From NCBI RefSeq assembly GCF_022539315.1, contig NC_066342.1:14753402-14817401 (forward strand): a stretch of 64,000 bases of DNA, read 5' to 3'. The notes beneath the pieces are model-generated. The model did not search any database. It saw only the letters and a program-made list of their open reading frames with translations, and had not been told where the DNA came from. The DNA is from Serinus canaria. Lineage: Eukaryota; Chordata; Aves; Passeriformes; Fringillidae. The position numbers were made by a program, and so were the translations under genes. Shown piece by piece: positions 11,339-21,769 of the stretch. Every line of letters starts with the position of its first letter. Positions within the stretch are counted from its first letter, which is position 1.

Positions 11339-11969
11339 TGTGGAAAGAGTAAATCACAAAATACAATTATTGTTGATTCCACGATTGCAGCTGTTGAAAG
11401 GACACTCATGTGCCCTAGATCGGCACATTCAATGGTGTTGAACACTACATAACTTTGTTGACTTGATTGAAGCAGTGCATGCATTTCATTATAAGGGACC
11501 TGGTTCGCAGTGTGTCGGCTGTAACCAATGGGGTTGTAGTGCATGGGTTGCCTTTCATTGTGGAGGGTGTAAAAAGAAACAGTGGGTCCATCAGTCCCTG
11601 TTGTTACAACTATGGTGTGGTAGTTGTTGGTTTCAGTATTGGTTCACATCGTGGGAAAGGGAAATGCAGGAAAAACTGAACCTCAGCTTACCTGAAGCAT
11701 TGCAATTATTTGAATGCCCAGAACAAAAGGTGCTAGCATATCATAGGTGGGACTTAGACCGGCAGATTGAGCGACTGAGGAAACAAAGCAACTGTCACAT
11801 AATAACAGCCAGATGTATTGGCAGAGTTCCTTTGTCACTTCATTCTATAGTTGGCCCATTTGAGGAAAACGCAGAAAGAGAATTAGATCTGTGTATTTTA
11901 GCGCTACAGAGGTGTAAAGTAAGACCAGGTGCAAGACTCAGAAAGAAGAAAGATAGAAAGAAAAGATGA
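11304..11969 (+). pseudogene. P1 extra ORF between pol and env, Cys/Trp-rich (not recognised)
   Basis: A frame of about 221 codons starts at an ATG inside the integrase 3' end (different frame), has one TGA (11439-11441), then runs 175 codons without a stop to TGA 11967-11969. That stop overlaps the env signal-peptide ATG (11966-11968) as ATGA. After the stop come CVGC, then C, then CGGC and CGSC, with Trp and aromatic residues between (C-x2-C-x4-C-x7-C-x2-C). A helical charged middle follows, then a very basic tail (RLRKKKDRKKR) that could bind nucleic acid or act as a nuclear signal. The family is unknown to me. The position is like lentiviral accessory genes, but no sequence likeness is claimed. 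It could also be chance or former pol/env sequence. Confidence 0.6.
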
Positions 11970-13212
11970 TAGCGCTGTGGGTAATTTGGATTTCTGTAAG
12001 TATGGCATGGATACCCCCTCAACCAAAACAAACATTTGGGTTACTATGGAAAACTTAACTAATCAAGACTCTATTTGCTTGTCCTTGTCTACACCGGGCA
12101 ATCCATTTTCAACCTGTTTAGTGGGATTGCCTACAGATTTTTGGCCTTGTCCTAGCTCCACTCCTACTTGTAACAGCAGTGACTTAAATACAACTGTAGA
12201 TGGATGGGATCAGTGGGCTCCATATTTGCCCAAAGCCAACCAGAAGCCACAAGAATTAGATTTATTAGGCTCAGTGAAAATGGACGTTTGTGTGTATTTT
12301 AATCATAGTAGCAGAACACAAACGGGAGTGAATCACACCACTGTAGTTAACTCCAGTTTGCCTATGTATAGGAATGGCTTTTTTTGGTGTAAATATGAAA
12401 GTACAAACACATCTATTTCTTCCAATAATCTTATTCAGTTGCCTCAGGGCTACTTTTTAATATGTGGGGACCGTGCTTGGCCAGGAATCCCTTCACGGTT
12501 GAGAGGTGGACCATGTTCTATAGGGAGACTAACATTATTAACGCCAAACATGTCGATGATATTAAACATGAGCCGTCACCATCGTAGGGATAAAAGAATG
12601 ACACATACCTTTACCAAGGAATGTAAGGATAATGTTGAATTTTGGTCTCCAGAAGCTATTGTAGCCGCATCCTTTTTAGCTCCGGGGGTAGCCTCTGCAG
12701 GAGCTCATGCCACCTTAAGGAAGTTGGGCTGTTGGCTAGCTAAACAAACAAATGTTACTTCACTAGCCTTAGCAAAATTATTGTTAGATTTTGATTCAGT
12801 TAGACACTCTACTTTGCAAAATAGAGCAGCTATTGATTTTTTGCTTTTAGCACAAGGGCATGGGTGTGAAGAAATTGAAGGGATGTGTTGCATGAATTTT
12901 TCTGACCGTTCAAAATCAATTCATGCACAAATACAAAAACTGTATGAACTAACAGGACACCTACAAAGACAGGAAGGTCTAGGGTTAGAAGGTTGGTTGC
13001 ATTTGTTAGGAATTACTGGATGGTTAAAGAGTTTTATTATGATGCTTGTTGGGCCGGTGATTATAATTTTGCTTTGCTTGCTTTTTGGACCATGTTTATT
13101 GCAGTGTATTATGAATCGATTGCAACAGATGACTGATGCTTTATTTGAAAAAAGAGGGGGAGATGTCGGGGGACGATCTTGGGCAGTGGGACAGGTTTAC
13201 AGTAAGCTGTAG
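11966..13212 (+). pseudogene. env: P1 env: alpharetrovirus-like envelope glycoprotein, frameshifted
   Basis: ATG 11966 opens a hydrophobic signal-like peptide (IALWVIWISVSMAW) that ends at TAA 12056-12058. Mature SU is open in another frame to 13212, so a frameshift near 12010-12050 separates them. SU has many NxS/T sites. A furin-type site RDKR ends at 12597. The fusion-peptide-like segment is internal and flanked by cysteines. The TM subunit has the CX6CC motif (12865-12891) after the conserved LQNRAAIDFLLLA segment, a hydrophobic anchor, and a tail. The last codons lie inside the 3' LTR. P3 env (45.2-46.2 kb) is its closest relative here. Alpha-like class is inferred from these TM features. 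Confidence 0.88.
13147..13163 (+). promoter_or_regulatory. P1 polypurine tract
   Basis: GAAAAAAGAGGGGGAGA directly precedes the 3' LTR (TGTCGG at 13164). It is the plus-strand DNA primer and also codes for Env residues. Confidence 0.9.
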
Positions 13213-13528
13213 GGACATCCTCTCCTTGAACCTAAGTATGAGGAGGTGATAAGCGAGAAGCTGGCAAGCAAGAGATGTAAAACAGGATGCTGAAAACCGC
13301 AAGGCAAAAACAAAATGCTTAAGCAGCGCAGATGTAACTAGCCAATTAGAAATTGATAAGGACGCGTGCATGCCTCGTGCACAAAGCGGGCCCTCCAATT
13401 ATATTTTGCGTGATCGCGTGTACGGAAAAGGAAAACATTATAAGAATACGAGCTTTGTAAACAATAAACGGAGCTTTTTGGAATTCTACATCGTGTCGGT
13501 GTGTGCTCCCCTCTACCTGGCCGTGGCA
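13164..13528 (+). repeat. P1 3' LTR
   Basis: 365 bp. Aligned without gaps to the 5' LTR, it differs at six sites, all transitions (about 1.6%). It is followed by the right copy of the target GACAAA (13529-13534). The env stop (13210-13212) lies 49 bases into it. Confidence 0.95.
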
Positions 13529-14145
13529 GACAAATCTCATAGCCTCTAGGGAGGGAAATGATATCAAGCTCCTCAAGATTTGAATCAAACTTTGCAATTT
13601 TTCTTTAGTTGTTAATCAATAGCTATAGCTAGACAGTTGTGATTAGGCAAGTGCATTGTGAAACTTGTATGCTTGGCTAATCTTTTTTTTTAAGGAAAAG
13701 GGAAGACAATCCCAAGATGAATGGGCTGTCTGGATGAGAGCCACCGGGAGTCAAGTCAGCAGAACTGAGCAGTAACTGGGGGAAAGGTAATTCTGGCAGG
13801 GGAGATCACAACCACCGACCCACTGACAACTTACTCAAAATGGACCCCTGACTCAAATGGAAGGAAGAACTGCACATGCAGACTAATTAGCATGAGAAGC
13901 AAGAGATACAACTAGCAAATAGAAGTTTGAGTACTAATTAAAAAAAAAGTTATGTAACCAACAAGTACTTATGCCTTTTTTTGTTAAAATGTATAAATAA
14001 TGGAACGTTTTGATGATTGGGGAGCCAGCCTTTTGGGGGTTACCACACAGCTCCCTACTTTGCCTCAACTAGAATAAAAAAGGAAAACACTTCTCCTTGG
14101 TGTGTAACTTGGCACTGTGCACCAAGTAATGAGACCTTGTTCAGG
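13529..14145 (+). repeat. G3 env end, polypurine tract and 3' LTR
   Basis: After the P1 insertion the host env frame resumes for a few codons to TAG near 13547. A purine run (AAGGAAAAGGGAAGA, about 13693-13707) precedes an LTR-like block with TATAAATA near 13993 and AATAAA near 14073. It ends near 14145 (GGATAACA). The LTR start (about 13717, TGAATGGG) is a guess. Confidence 0.5.
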
Positions 14146-14349
14146 ATAACAAGATGACCTGACATCTAGGTGGGTCCCAGCAGGTGAGATGGCCCATAAA
14201 GTGGAAAACTGGTAGGCAGGTGAGACAGAGTGGAAATTTTCCAGAGTAGAAATCCATTTTGATTTAGGTGAAATGTACATCTTTGAATTAAGTCTGTAGC
14301 TTGCAAATATAGCTGTTTAGTCTGCCTGTTCTTGCAAAAAGCCTATGCT
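14146..14349. other. unassigned, between two LTRs
   Basis: No reading frame or repeat edge that I can support. It may include the U3 of the LTR that follows. Confidence 0.3.
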
Positions 14350-14706
14350 CAAAGAAACTGCTTCTGCCGAAGGACAGAAATAAGGGGGAGGGGTCCTTGA
14401 ACTCTGAAACAGATGGAGAGGCTGCTGTGGGAAACAGGGCAGGATGACCCAGGAATTCATTCTGATAAAAAAAAATAAAAAAATTAGCTGCAAATTTCCC
14501 GTGAAATCAGTATAATGAATATATATGAACCTATTATGAAACTGTATGCATATGTATTTGAGAGGGAGATAAAAAAGGATCTGGAGTTCCCAGAGGCACG
14601 CATGTCATTTTAAGGGGAACAATTCCCACGTGTCCAGTGCTGTAATAAACATAACGACTTTACAACTTTCACAAAAGTTGTGGAGTTTGTTTACTTCCAC
14701 AAATCA
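14350..14706 (+). repeat. LTR, family V, copy 1
   Basis: Shares with 22903-23256 (minus) and with the LTR ending at 38882 the blocks ATGCATATG, GGGGAACAATTCCC (variant), GCTGTAATAAACAT and a TTACAACTTT...GTTGTGGAGTTT end. AATAAA lies near 14645. The right edge (AAATCA) follows from the comparison; the left edge is approximate. Confidence 0.65.
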
Positions 14707-15505
14707 CAGGGCAGATATGGGAAACAGTCTACATGCACAATAACCTATAGGGAAGGCAACTTAAGGAACAGCCATCCCTCGAGAATGCTGGCTGCTGAGG
14801 AGGTAATGCCACCTCAACCCCATGCACCCCCATGCTGCTTCCCGACAGCTGCTGGGGCTCTTTAAACAGATAGCAGGCACAGCAAGTGAGATGGTGCTGC
14901 AGCCCAGCCCACTGTCAGGACAGAATGCATCTGGGCTGTCTTACAGCAAAGGAGAAGGGTGTGCTGGGTCCCATAGCCCCTGTGGGGAAGGGGGAGAGAT
15001 GGGGGATGACTGGTGGCAGCTGGTGCCAAAAGGCCCTGGTTCATCTAGCATTACTTCAGTTGGCTGCCATCCTGCCTCTGCCAAGGCCAGTAGGTCATCT
15101 CCACAGGACTGTACAGTGTGGGCTGCCTGCATGGTTGTGCCACATTCTCAGAATACCACCTCATCCCCTTCCTGGGCAAAGGAGCAAGGAATGCTTTGGC
15201 ACACTCCATGCATAAAATTCCTCACAGAAGTTTCTCACTGAGATGTTTGTCCGCTGTGAGGAGTCAGGCCCAACCACACAGCAGTAGCCTTTCAACAAGA
15301 TCTGGGAGAACATCACCTTGCTGAGGCATTTGGGCTTGGCTATCTGAACATGAGAACTGGAGCAACGGCAAAGACCTAACATATGGCACTCTGTGTTGGC
15401 CTGTCCTCTTGAGCTAAACCCCCCCAAAAGCAAAACTGAGCAAAACCTAAACACCACCAAGAACAACCAGACTCATAGAAATAACCTGCAATAATTTGCT
15501 TTAAA
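14707..15505. other. unassigned, possibly host sequence
   Basis: Moderately GC-rich. Frames up to 139 codons (14822-15241) have no motif, codon pattern or start context I can support. No LTR or LINE hallmark was seen. Confidence 0.35.
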
Positions 15506-15510
15506 GTGAT

Positions 15511-16492
15511 TGTGTTAGTTTAAAACAGTCTGGGTTTTTTTGGTGGGTGGGAGAAGCCATAGAGGCAGCTTCTGAGAGACAAGTTGCTCGAAGCTTCTAT
15601 GTCCAGCAATCCATGAAGGCTCTGACAATGGACATGTTGCTGGCCCAATCAGAGAAGTTGGTAACGCCTCTGTGATGACATATTTAAGAAAGAAAAAATG
15701 CACACAGTCCTTTTACTTCTTCTGGGGATGGGGAGGTGCCTGGGTCAGGGCAAATGAACTTTGGTTGCTCAGTTGCTTTTAACCAGCCAGGCAACAGTGG
15801 CAGCAGCAGCTTCTCCTTTCTGGCACCCTGCATGAAGAGAGGCACTGAATGGAGCCAGCTGTAATCTAGTGGGAAACTCGGAGAGAGAAGACCCTTACTT
15901 CCAGAGATAAAGAAAGAGGACCCATGCTTCCAAACAAGAACAGCTCATCCTTATAAGACTACACCCCATGAACTAATGACCCATGCAAAACAGTTGTGGG
16001 AAGACTGACCATGGGAGGGACGTTGCAGCAGGTCAGGTGGGACTGCTACTCATGAAAATTAAAACCACACTGGAAAAGTTCACAGAGAACTGTCTCCTGT
16101 GAGAAGGACCCCATAGCACAGCAGAAAAAAGGAACTTCTTTCTCTAAGCAAACTGCAGAAAGATTTTTAGACATGACAAACTGACTAACAACTCCACGTT
16201 TTGTCTCTGTGCTGTTGGTGGGAAAGAGGGAGGGACCAGGAAAAAAAAGGTGTTCTAAAGGTTTATTTTAGTTCTCATTACCCAGTTTTAATTCTGTTAA
16301 TAATAAATTTTCTTTATACTGTTTAAGTTTGAACCTATTTTGCCCTTAGAGTGTTTTTTCTCCTAATCCTTATCTCAACTCATAAGCCTTTCAATATTTC
16401 TTTCCCCCTCCTCTGCTTAACTATAGCAGAAGAGAATGAGAAAATAGGGTTTTTTCACGTGCCTGGCTTTTAGCCTGTGTCAAACCATGATA
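15511..16492 (+). mobile_element. solo LTR, family T (982 bp)
   Basis: TGTGTTAG... to ...CAAACCATGATA, flanked by a perfect 5-bp duplication GTGAT (15506-15510, 16493-16497). AATAAA lies near 16303-16308. The terminal AACCATGATA resembles the AACCATGACA end of the LTR at 54127-55492. No internal viral sequence is present. Confidence 0.85.
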
Positions 16493-16497
16493 GTGAT

Positions 16498-17050
16498 AGG
16501 CAAAGGCAAAAGTTGTAGGAGAAAGTATGACAAAGCATTTTATCTCCGCAGAGTATTGTTTATGCGCTTGTTTAATGGGGTGCAGATGACAGGGGGGTTG
16601 CACATACCTTTAGGCACCCACTTCACCTGAGAAAACTTGAATGTAGATTTGGTAGGAAAGAAGTCAAATAAAGTTTTGTTGGAAGATAGAGTTTAGTTAA
16701 ATGCAAATAGAAAGGAGGGAAAAAGAAGAGTTACTACTTCATATACCTTATTTAATTTTTTTTTTTTCAAAATAAGTTCAGAACACTCCTTTTTCAGCCC
16801 TTGTAATAGATTCGAAATTTGGAGTGACACCATTTGGGTTTTCATCCAACAGAAATTGAGAGCCATGCAGCATGTAAAAGAGTCAATTTTTCCTCTTTTA
16901 GCTTTTGGATCTTAGAATCAACATTTAAAAAGTTGTTTTCTAAAAGTAAGAAAGAGACTGCCACTTTAAAAAATGGTCACATTTTGTAATTTCCTTAAAG
17001 GTTCCTTTTTTTCTTAGGACATATAATGAAATTATGGGAGAAAAGATGAG
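16498..17050. other. unassigned AT-rich sequence
   Basis: Contains a run of T near 16750 and no supported feature. It leads into gammaretroviral pol sequence at about 17050. Confidence 0.35.
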
Positions 17051-18246
17051 CAGAGATCTGAAAGTTTGAAACAAAGATTTATTAGGGCCTCTGCTTTAAG
17101 TCCTCCTACTTTAGATAAACCTTTTTACCAATTTGTAGATGTGGAAAATAGGGTAGCCCATGGAGTCCTAGCCCAAGAATGGGGGGGGGGGTCCAAGAAA
17201 CCAGAGTCTTACTTGTCAAAATTGTTAGACCCTGTTAGTAGGGGGTGGCCAACCTGTATCCAGGCAGTAGCCACCACTGCCTTACTAGTAGAAGAGAGCA
17301 GAAAATTAACGTTTGGGGGGAAATTTAAAGTGCACACCCCACATGCAGTTAAAAATATTTTGAACCAGAAAGCTGAGAAATGGCTCACTGATTCTCGAGT
17401 GCTAAAATATGAAGCAATTTTAATAGACAAAAATGATCTGGAACTAATTACAGATAAGCACCTCAATCCTGCCCAGTTTTTGTATGGAGAAGCAATAGAA
17501 GAACTAATGCATGATTGCTTAGAAATCATAAACTATCAGACCAAAGTGAGAGAAGATCTGACAGACCAACCCCTTTGGGGGAGCGGGGGGGGAATGGGAC
17601 AATTATACATTGATGGATCCTTGAGGGTAATTTAGGGGCAGTGAATGTCAGGATCTGCTTTTATAGATGAAAAGTTAGTAACCATAGAAAAGAAAAAGTT
17701 ATTTCTCAGCTGGTCGGCTCAAGCATGTGAGTTGTACAATTCGAAACGAGCCCTCAAAATATTAACACAAGAGGGGGGCTGCATATACTGACTCTAAGTA
17801 TGCCTTTGAGGTAGTGCATGCGTTTAGGAAAATCTGGGAGGAAAGAGGACTGCTAAATTCAAAAGTGAAGGGATTAATCAATGAAAGGCTTATCTAAGAA
17901 GTATTAGAAGCCCTACAATTGCCAGCGAAAATTGCTGTTGTGCATATTCAGGGGCACCAGAAAGGGACCACCTTAAAAATAAGAGGGAACAACTTAGCAG
18001 ACTTAGAGGCTAAAAATGCAGCTGAGTCAGGGGAAGAGAAAGTGATGATAATCCTGACCCTTACAGGAGAAATTCAGGATATACCAGTATTCAGCAAAAG
18101 AGAGGAAAAGAAATTCCTTGAAATAGGAGCAAGGGAAGACAACAAAGGGAAGTGGGTGTTATCTAATAGGAGACAGTTATTAAATAAACCACTGGCCAGG
18201 AAAATATTAGAAAGCATGCTTAATAAGACTCATTGGGTTACCCAAG
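17051..18246 (+). pseudogene. pol: G1 pol, part 1: RT connection, RNase H, start of integrase
   Basis: 5'-truncated gammaretrovirus-like pol. Frame 17066-17635 reads the RT thumb/connection region (KPFYQFVDV, AYLSKLLDPVSRGWP-like block, then LYIDGS with the first RNase H Asp). A run of ten G near 17185 lies in it. RNase H then breaks (stops near 17633, 17790, 17895). Frame 17919-18284 has the RNase H end (VHIQGHQKG, NNLADLEAK) and the integrase N-terminus up to THWV of the HHCC finger. A minus LTR enters here at 18247 with a CCAAG duplication (18242-18246). Confidence 0.82.
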
Positions 18247-18600
18247 TATCGTCGCAAGTGGGCCCCCGGCCAGGTAATAATTAGCATAGACTCCATGAGT
18301 CACAGAAGGCTGATCAATAATATTATTTATTAAGAAACCCATTGTCTTTTATATCCTAGCTCGCTACAGGTTGACCTAATTGGTCCTCCAATCCAAACAC
18401 CATCACCATTGGCTAATTAAGAAACCACCCTTTGGTGAACAAATCTTCATAACACATTCCACATGTTCACAATACCAGGTGCAGCAAGTGGAGATAAGAA
18501 TGGTTTCTCATTCTTTTCTCTGATCTTCTCACAGCCTTTCCCAGCCTGATGCCTGGGAAAGTTATTTGTTTCTCTCTGTGAACAGATAGCTGCTGCCACA
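18247..18600 (-). mobile_element. solo LTR, family Z, copy 1, inside G1 integrase
   Basis: 354-bp LTR on the minus strand (TGTGGCAGCAGC... at 18600), flanked by CCAAG at 18242-18246 and 18601-18605. It is related along its length to the plus-strand LTR at 33305-33700 (shared AACTTTCCCAGGC, GAGAAGATCAGAGAAAAG and CTAATTATTACC). It lies between the His and Cys halves of the HHCC zinc finger. Confidence 0.88.
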
Positions 18601-19584
18601 CCAAGCACTGAGTGATCAGTTCCTGAGAAATTTGGGATGTTTGGGAACTTTTAGAATAGCTAAACAAATAACTGAAAAGTGTGAAATATGCCAAAAAGTA
18701 AACAGAAATGTCATGAGGGGAGCATGCCAAGGAGGGCAAAAATTAGCCTTACGACCCTTTCAAAGTATCCAAGGAGATTTCACTGAACTCCTTTAAGAGC
18801 AACAGTGGAAATTTTTGCTAGTAATAGTAGATCATCTAACCCATTGGGTAGAGGCATTACCAACTGTTAAAGCTACTGCCAATGTTGTATGCAAAACTCT
18901 TCGAGAACTAAACATTCCCCAGTATGGAATAGTAAACAACATCGTCTCAGACCGAAGAACCCATTTCACATCAAAAGTACTACAGCAGGTGATCCAAGCT
19001 CTGGGTATGAAATGGGAATTACACACTCCACGGCATCCACAAAGTTCAGGATATGTTGAAAGGATGAATCAAACTCTCAGGAGAACTCTAAGTAAACTGA
19101 TGATTGAAACCCAAATGTCATAGGCAAAAAGGCCTACCCCTAGCCTTATTGAGAATCAGAACACAGCCTAGATCAGATTTTGGGATTTCACCCTATGAAA
19201 TAATGTTTAGCTTACGCTTTCTGGTTTCACCAAATAATATTACCACTTATGAAGAAAGGGAAGACAGTGTCAAGAAATATGTGCTATCTATAGCACAAAC
19301 CCTAGAAGAACTGTGAGGAAAAGGGATAATCCCTCAAACTGCTACCCTAGATTTCAAAATTCATAATGTCAATCCTGGGGACTGGGTAATGGTTAAATCA
19401 TGGAAAGACCAACCTTTAGTCCCACAATGGGAAGGTCCCTTTCAGGTGTTGCTGATCACCCAATCAGCTGAACGAACTGTGGAATGAGGATGGACTCATG
19501 CTAGCAGAATAAAAGGACCAGTAGAAGAACCACACGACTGGAAGATTGTCATTTCCACAGAAGGACTAAAAATTACTCTGAAAT
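18601..19584 (+). pseudogene. pol: G1 pol, part 2: integrase core and C-terminal domain
   Basis: Reads the Cys half of the zinc finger (CEICQK), then the core with Asp (QGDFTE), VSDRRTHFTS (second Asp kept, but Arg replaces the near-invariant Gly) and GYVERMN (Glu). The C-terminal domain has the GDWVMVKSW and WEGPFQVLL blocks of gammaretroviral integrases. Stops occur at about 18796, 19121 and 19313. The frame ends near 19584. About 0.8 kb of non-env sequence follows before env. Confidence 0.85.
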
Positions 19585-20340
19585 GAAATGCGTGGGCTCA
19601 ATGTGGCAAGTAAACTACGGGCAACCGCACATCAATCCAGACTGGGAGGGAGTTCCCTGTGGGCTTTATTGGTTCTTCTGTATTCCCAAAGGCCAGAGGC
19701 TTTCCAAACTCTGAAATAACCTTTAGGGCAGTAGTTTACTTCCTCCCCAATCGGGGGGAATCAGGGTTATATAGATTAACAAACACCAGGTCCATACGTG
19801 ATCCTAGAGTTTTTGCTCTTGCTTGCGACCTATAGAAAGAAAGGTCACCAAATCTCCCTTGCTGAGACATCTCTAGGATTTATTCCTGGTCACATACCCT
19901 GCTTAAAGCACCCTTGGGCGAGACACTCAAGTTGAGTACAATGTCAGTGTGAAAACTGTGGCCAGCTCTGGTGGTGTAGCTCCCTCAAACGGCAACTGTG
20001 TTGCAAAATCTGTCGAGAGATAGGGAAAAATTAAAACACAAATCAGGGTCAAGTACCAATTTTAGTGCTTTGTTGTGGAGTTGAATGGATGATCCCCAAT
20101 ACTCATGAGCTATTAGAAGCTGAGTGGGAGGGTATAGTATATAAAAAATGAGGACCATATTTTAAGTGCAGACAACAACTCCATATAGTGGGGAGGTAGT
20201 AAGACCCTATTCTACAAGTGAAATGAATAGGTGCTGGCTGACTAAGGAACAGTAAAAAACCACAATATAGAAAAGCAGGTGACAGATAATTTTGTGGCAA
20301 GGAGATAAGGAGGCAAGACCAGATTTACTACTATACTTGC
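19585..20340 (+). pseudogene. G1 extra region between pol and env, with a Cys-rich frame (not recognised)
   Basis: Gammaretroviruses normally have env overlapping the pol end; here about 0.75 kb intervenes. It starts with a Trp-rich frame (ATG 19584-19586; GLYWFFCIPKG) and later the frame 19780-20032 reads QCQCENCGQLWWCS, then CC and KIC, an arrangement C-x2-C-x5-C-x7-C-x3-C. It then reads VLCCGVEW. At least four stops are present. The order of cysteines and the QC-x2-C-x-Q start resemble the extra ORF of P1. Whether this is homology or chance is open. Confidence 0.45.
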
Positions 20341-21769
20341 CACCAAGAAGATCATACTTACATGCTGTGGGCAGCAATCCCATCAGGCATAGAAGGTGGG
20401 GGTACACGTGTTGCTACACTATATCACAGTACAAGCTGGCTTGTACTGGGCAATTTGGCTATAAATAAGAAACCCAGCCAGCTCCATAAAACCAGCTTCT
20501 GGGTTAAAAGACAGGAACCACAACCAATTACTTTCCATCCTAAGATGCAGGCATATCACTGGTCCAGGATCTGGGGGGGCGTAAAAGATCAGACCAATGA
20601 GCTATCCAGACCGGGTTTTCAAATGCCCTTTATAAAGAAGGGCTTGAGACTAAATGCTTTCTGTTGCCACATGGATATCGGGTGAATGGTTCTCTTTGTC
20701 TCCGACCCACTCCCCCTCCATTCACATGCACATTATACTGGGGTCCTATTATTCCTTGTTAGTCTTTTCCTTCTTGGCAATCTGGATGATCCATGTCACC
20801 AGTGCTACAGACCACTATACCATGGAAAAATGCAAAGTTCTTATTTTAACTTTCATAACTTCCTTAGCCACCACTGTTTTAATTCATCTAAAGTAGACAC
20901 CAGCCTACAGAATGGCCAAATGTATGGGCCTACAAAAATTCTAGGGTCAAATCGTAGATGCTCACAGGGAGACAAATAGGTTTGTTTCTCCATGGGCCAG
21001 ACCCAAGAATGGAAAAAAGAATGGGGTTTGATGTAAGATTTAATATGGGAGCAAATAATAACCAAGCAAAGAAAGCAGATACAGCAATCCAACCCCGAGC
21101 CAACTCTACGTGGAGGTTTATATGCAAAACTCAAACAACAAATAGAAAATGAGATAGAAATCCCAAGGTTAAGAAAGAATTTGTTTGTAGATCTGGGAGA
21201 AAGAATCAGCAAAGAACTAAATGTTATCAATTTCTAGGTATGTGGGGGATCTTTAATGCTGGAAGAATACCCATGAAAAGGTAGTAGTCTAGGCCCAGTT
21301 GAACTTCTCAAATGGAATAGAACCAACAAAAAAAGAGAAAACTGACCAGAGAGGTGGATATTAAGTTTGAAAATAATAGGAGAGGAGTGCCTCTAGTATA
21401 TGGGAAGAAAATTCTTGGATAGTGTCGGACAAACCTCCTGTAAAAGATATCAAGTCCATAATGGAACTTCCACATGGTGGATCCCAAAAAATCTGGCACA
21501 ATATTGGATCCAGGAGAAGAAAAAGAATTGTAAATATGAGTAAGAAATCAAACTTTTCCTGTGTAATAATCCTGGGAAATACCCCTATTATGGGACCCAA
21601 AAATATCTAAATTTTGGGACAACATGAATAACCAAGGAAAGGAGCACTGGAAAGCACCAGATGGCTTATTCTAGATATGTGAGAAAAGACCTTATCCAAA
21701 ACTCCCTCTCCTATGGAAAGAAAGTTGTACTCTAGGAATTATACAACCAGGATTTTTTCTGTTACCAAA
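20341..21769 (+). pseudogene. env: G1 env, surface subunit region
   Basis: Degraded coding in mixed frames. Frame 20686-20979 has a hydrophobic segment (TGVLLFLVSLFLLGNL) that would act as signal peptide, then several Cys and Asn residues (PCHQCYRPL). Frames after 20958 continue with stops. The right end (near 21764) matches the left side of an LTR insertion with duplication CCAAA. Confidence 0.55.

Larger units (their letters stand above)
5335..13528 (+). mobile_element. provirus P1: complete class II ERV with beta-like gag-pro-pol, alpha-like env and an extra ORF
   Basis: Order: 5' LTR (5335-5699), tRNA-Trp-type primer site, gag, pro (dUTPase-protease), pol, an extra Cys/Trp-rich frame, env, polypurine tract, 3' LTR (13164-13528). 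The LTRs are equal in length and differ at six sites. The flanking GACAAA repeats (5329-5334, 13529-13534) are a perfect 6-bp duplication, as alpharetroviral integrases make. Coding damage seen: one frameshift and one stop in gag, one stop and one frameshift in pro, two stops in pol, one stop in the extra frame and a frameshift after the env signal peptide. It is the youngest full element in the window judged by LTR identity. Confidence 0.95.

Noticed and set aside
14822..15241. 139-codon frame in unassigned sequence
   Set aside because: No homology recognised, no splice or promoter signs, overlapping frames of similar length. Not enough to call a gene.
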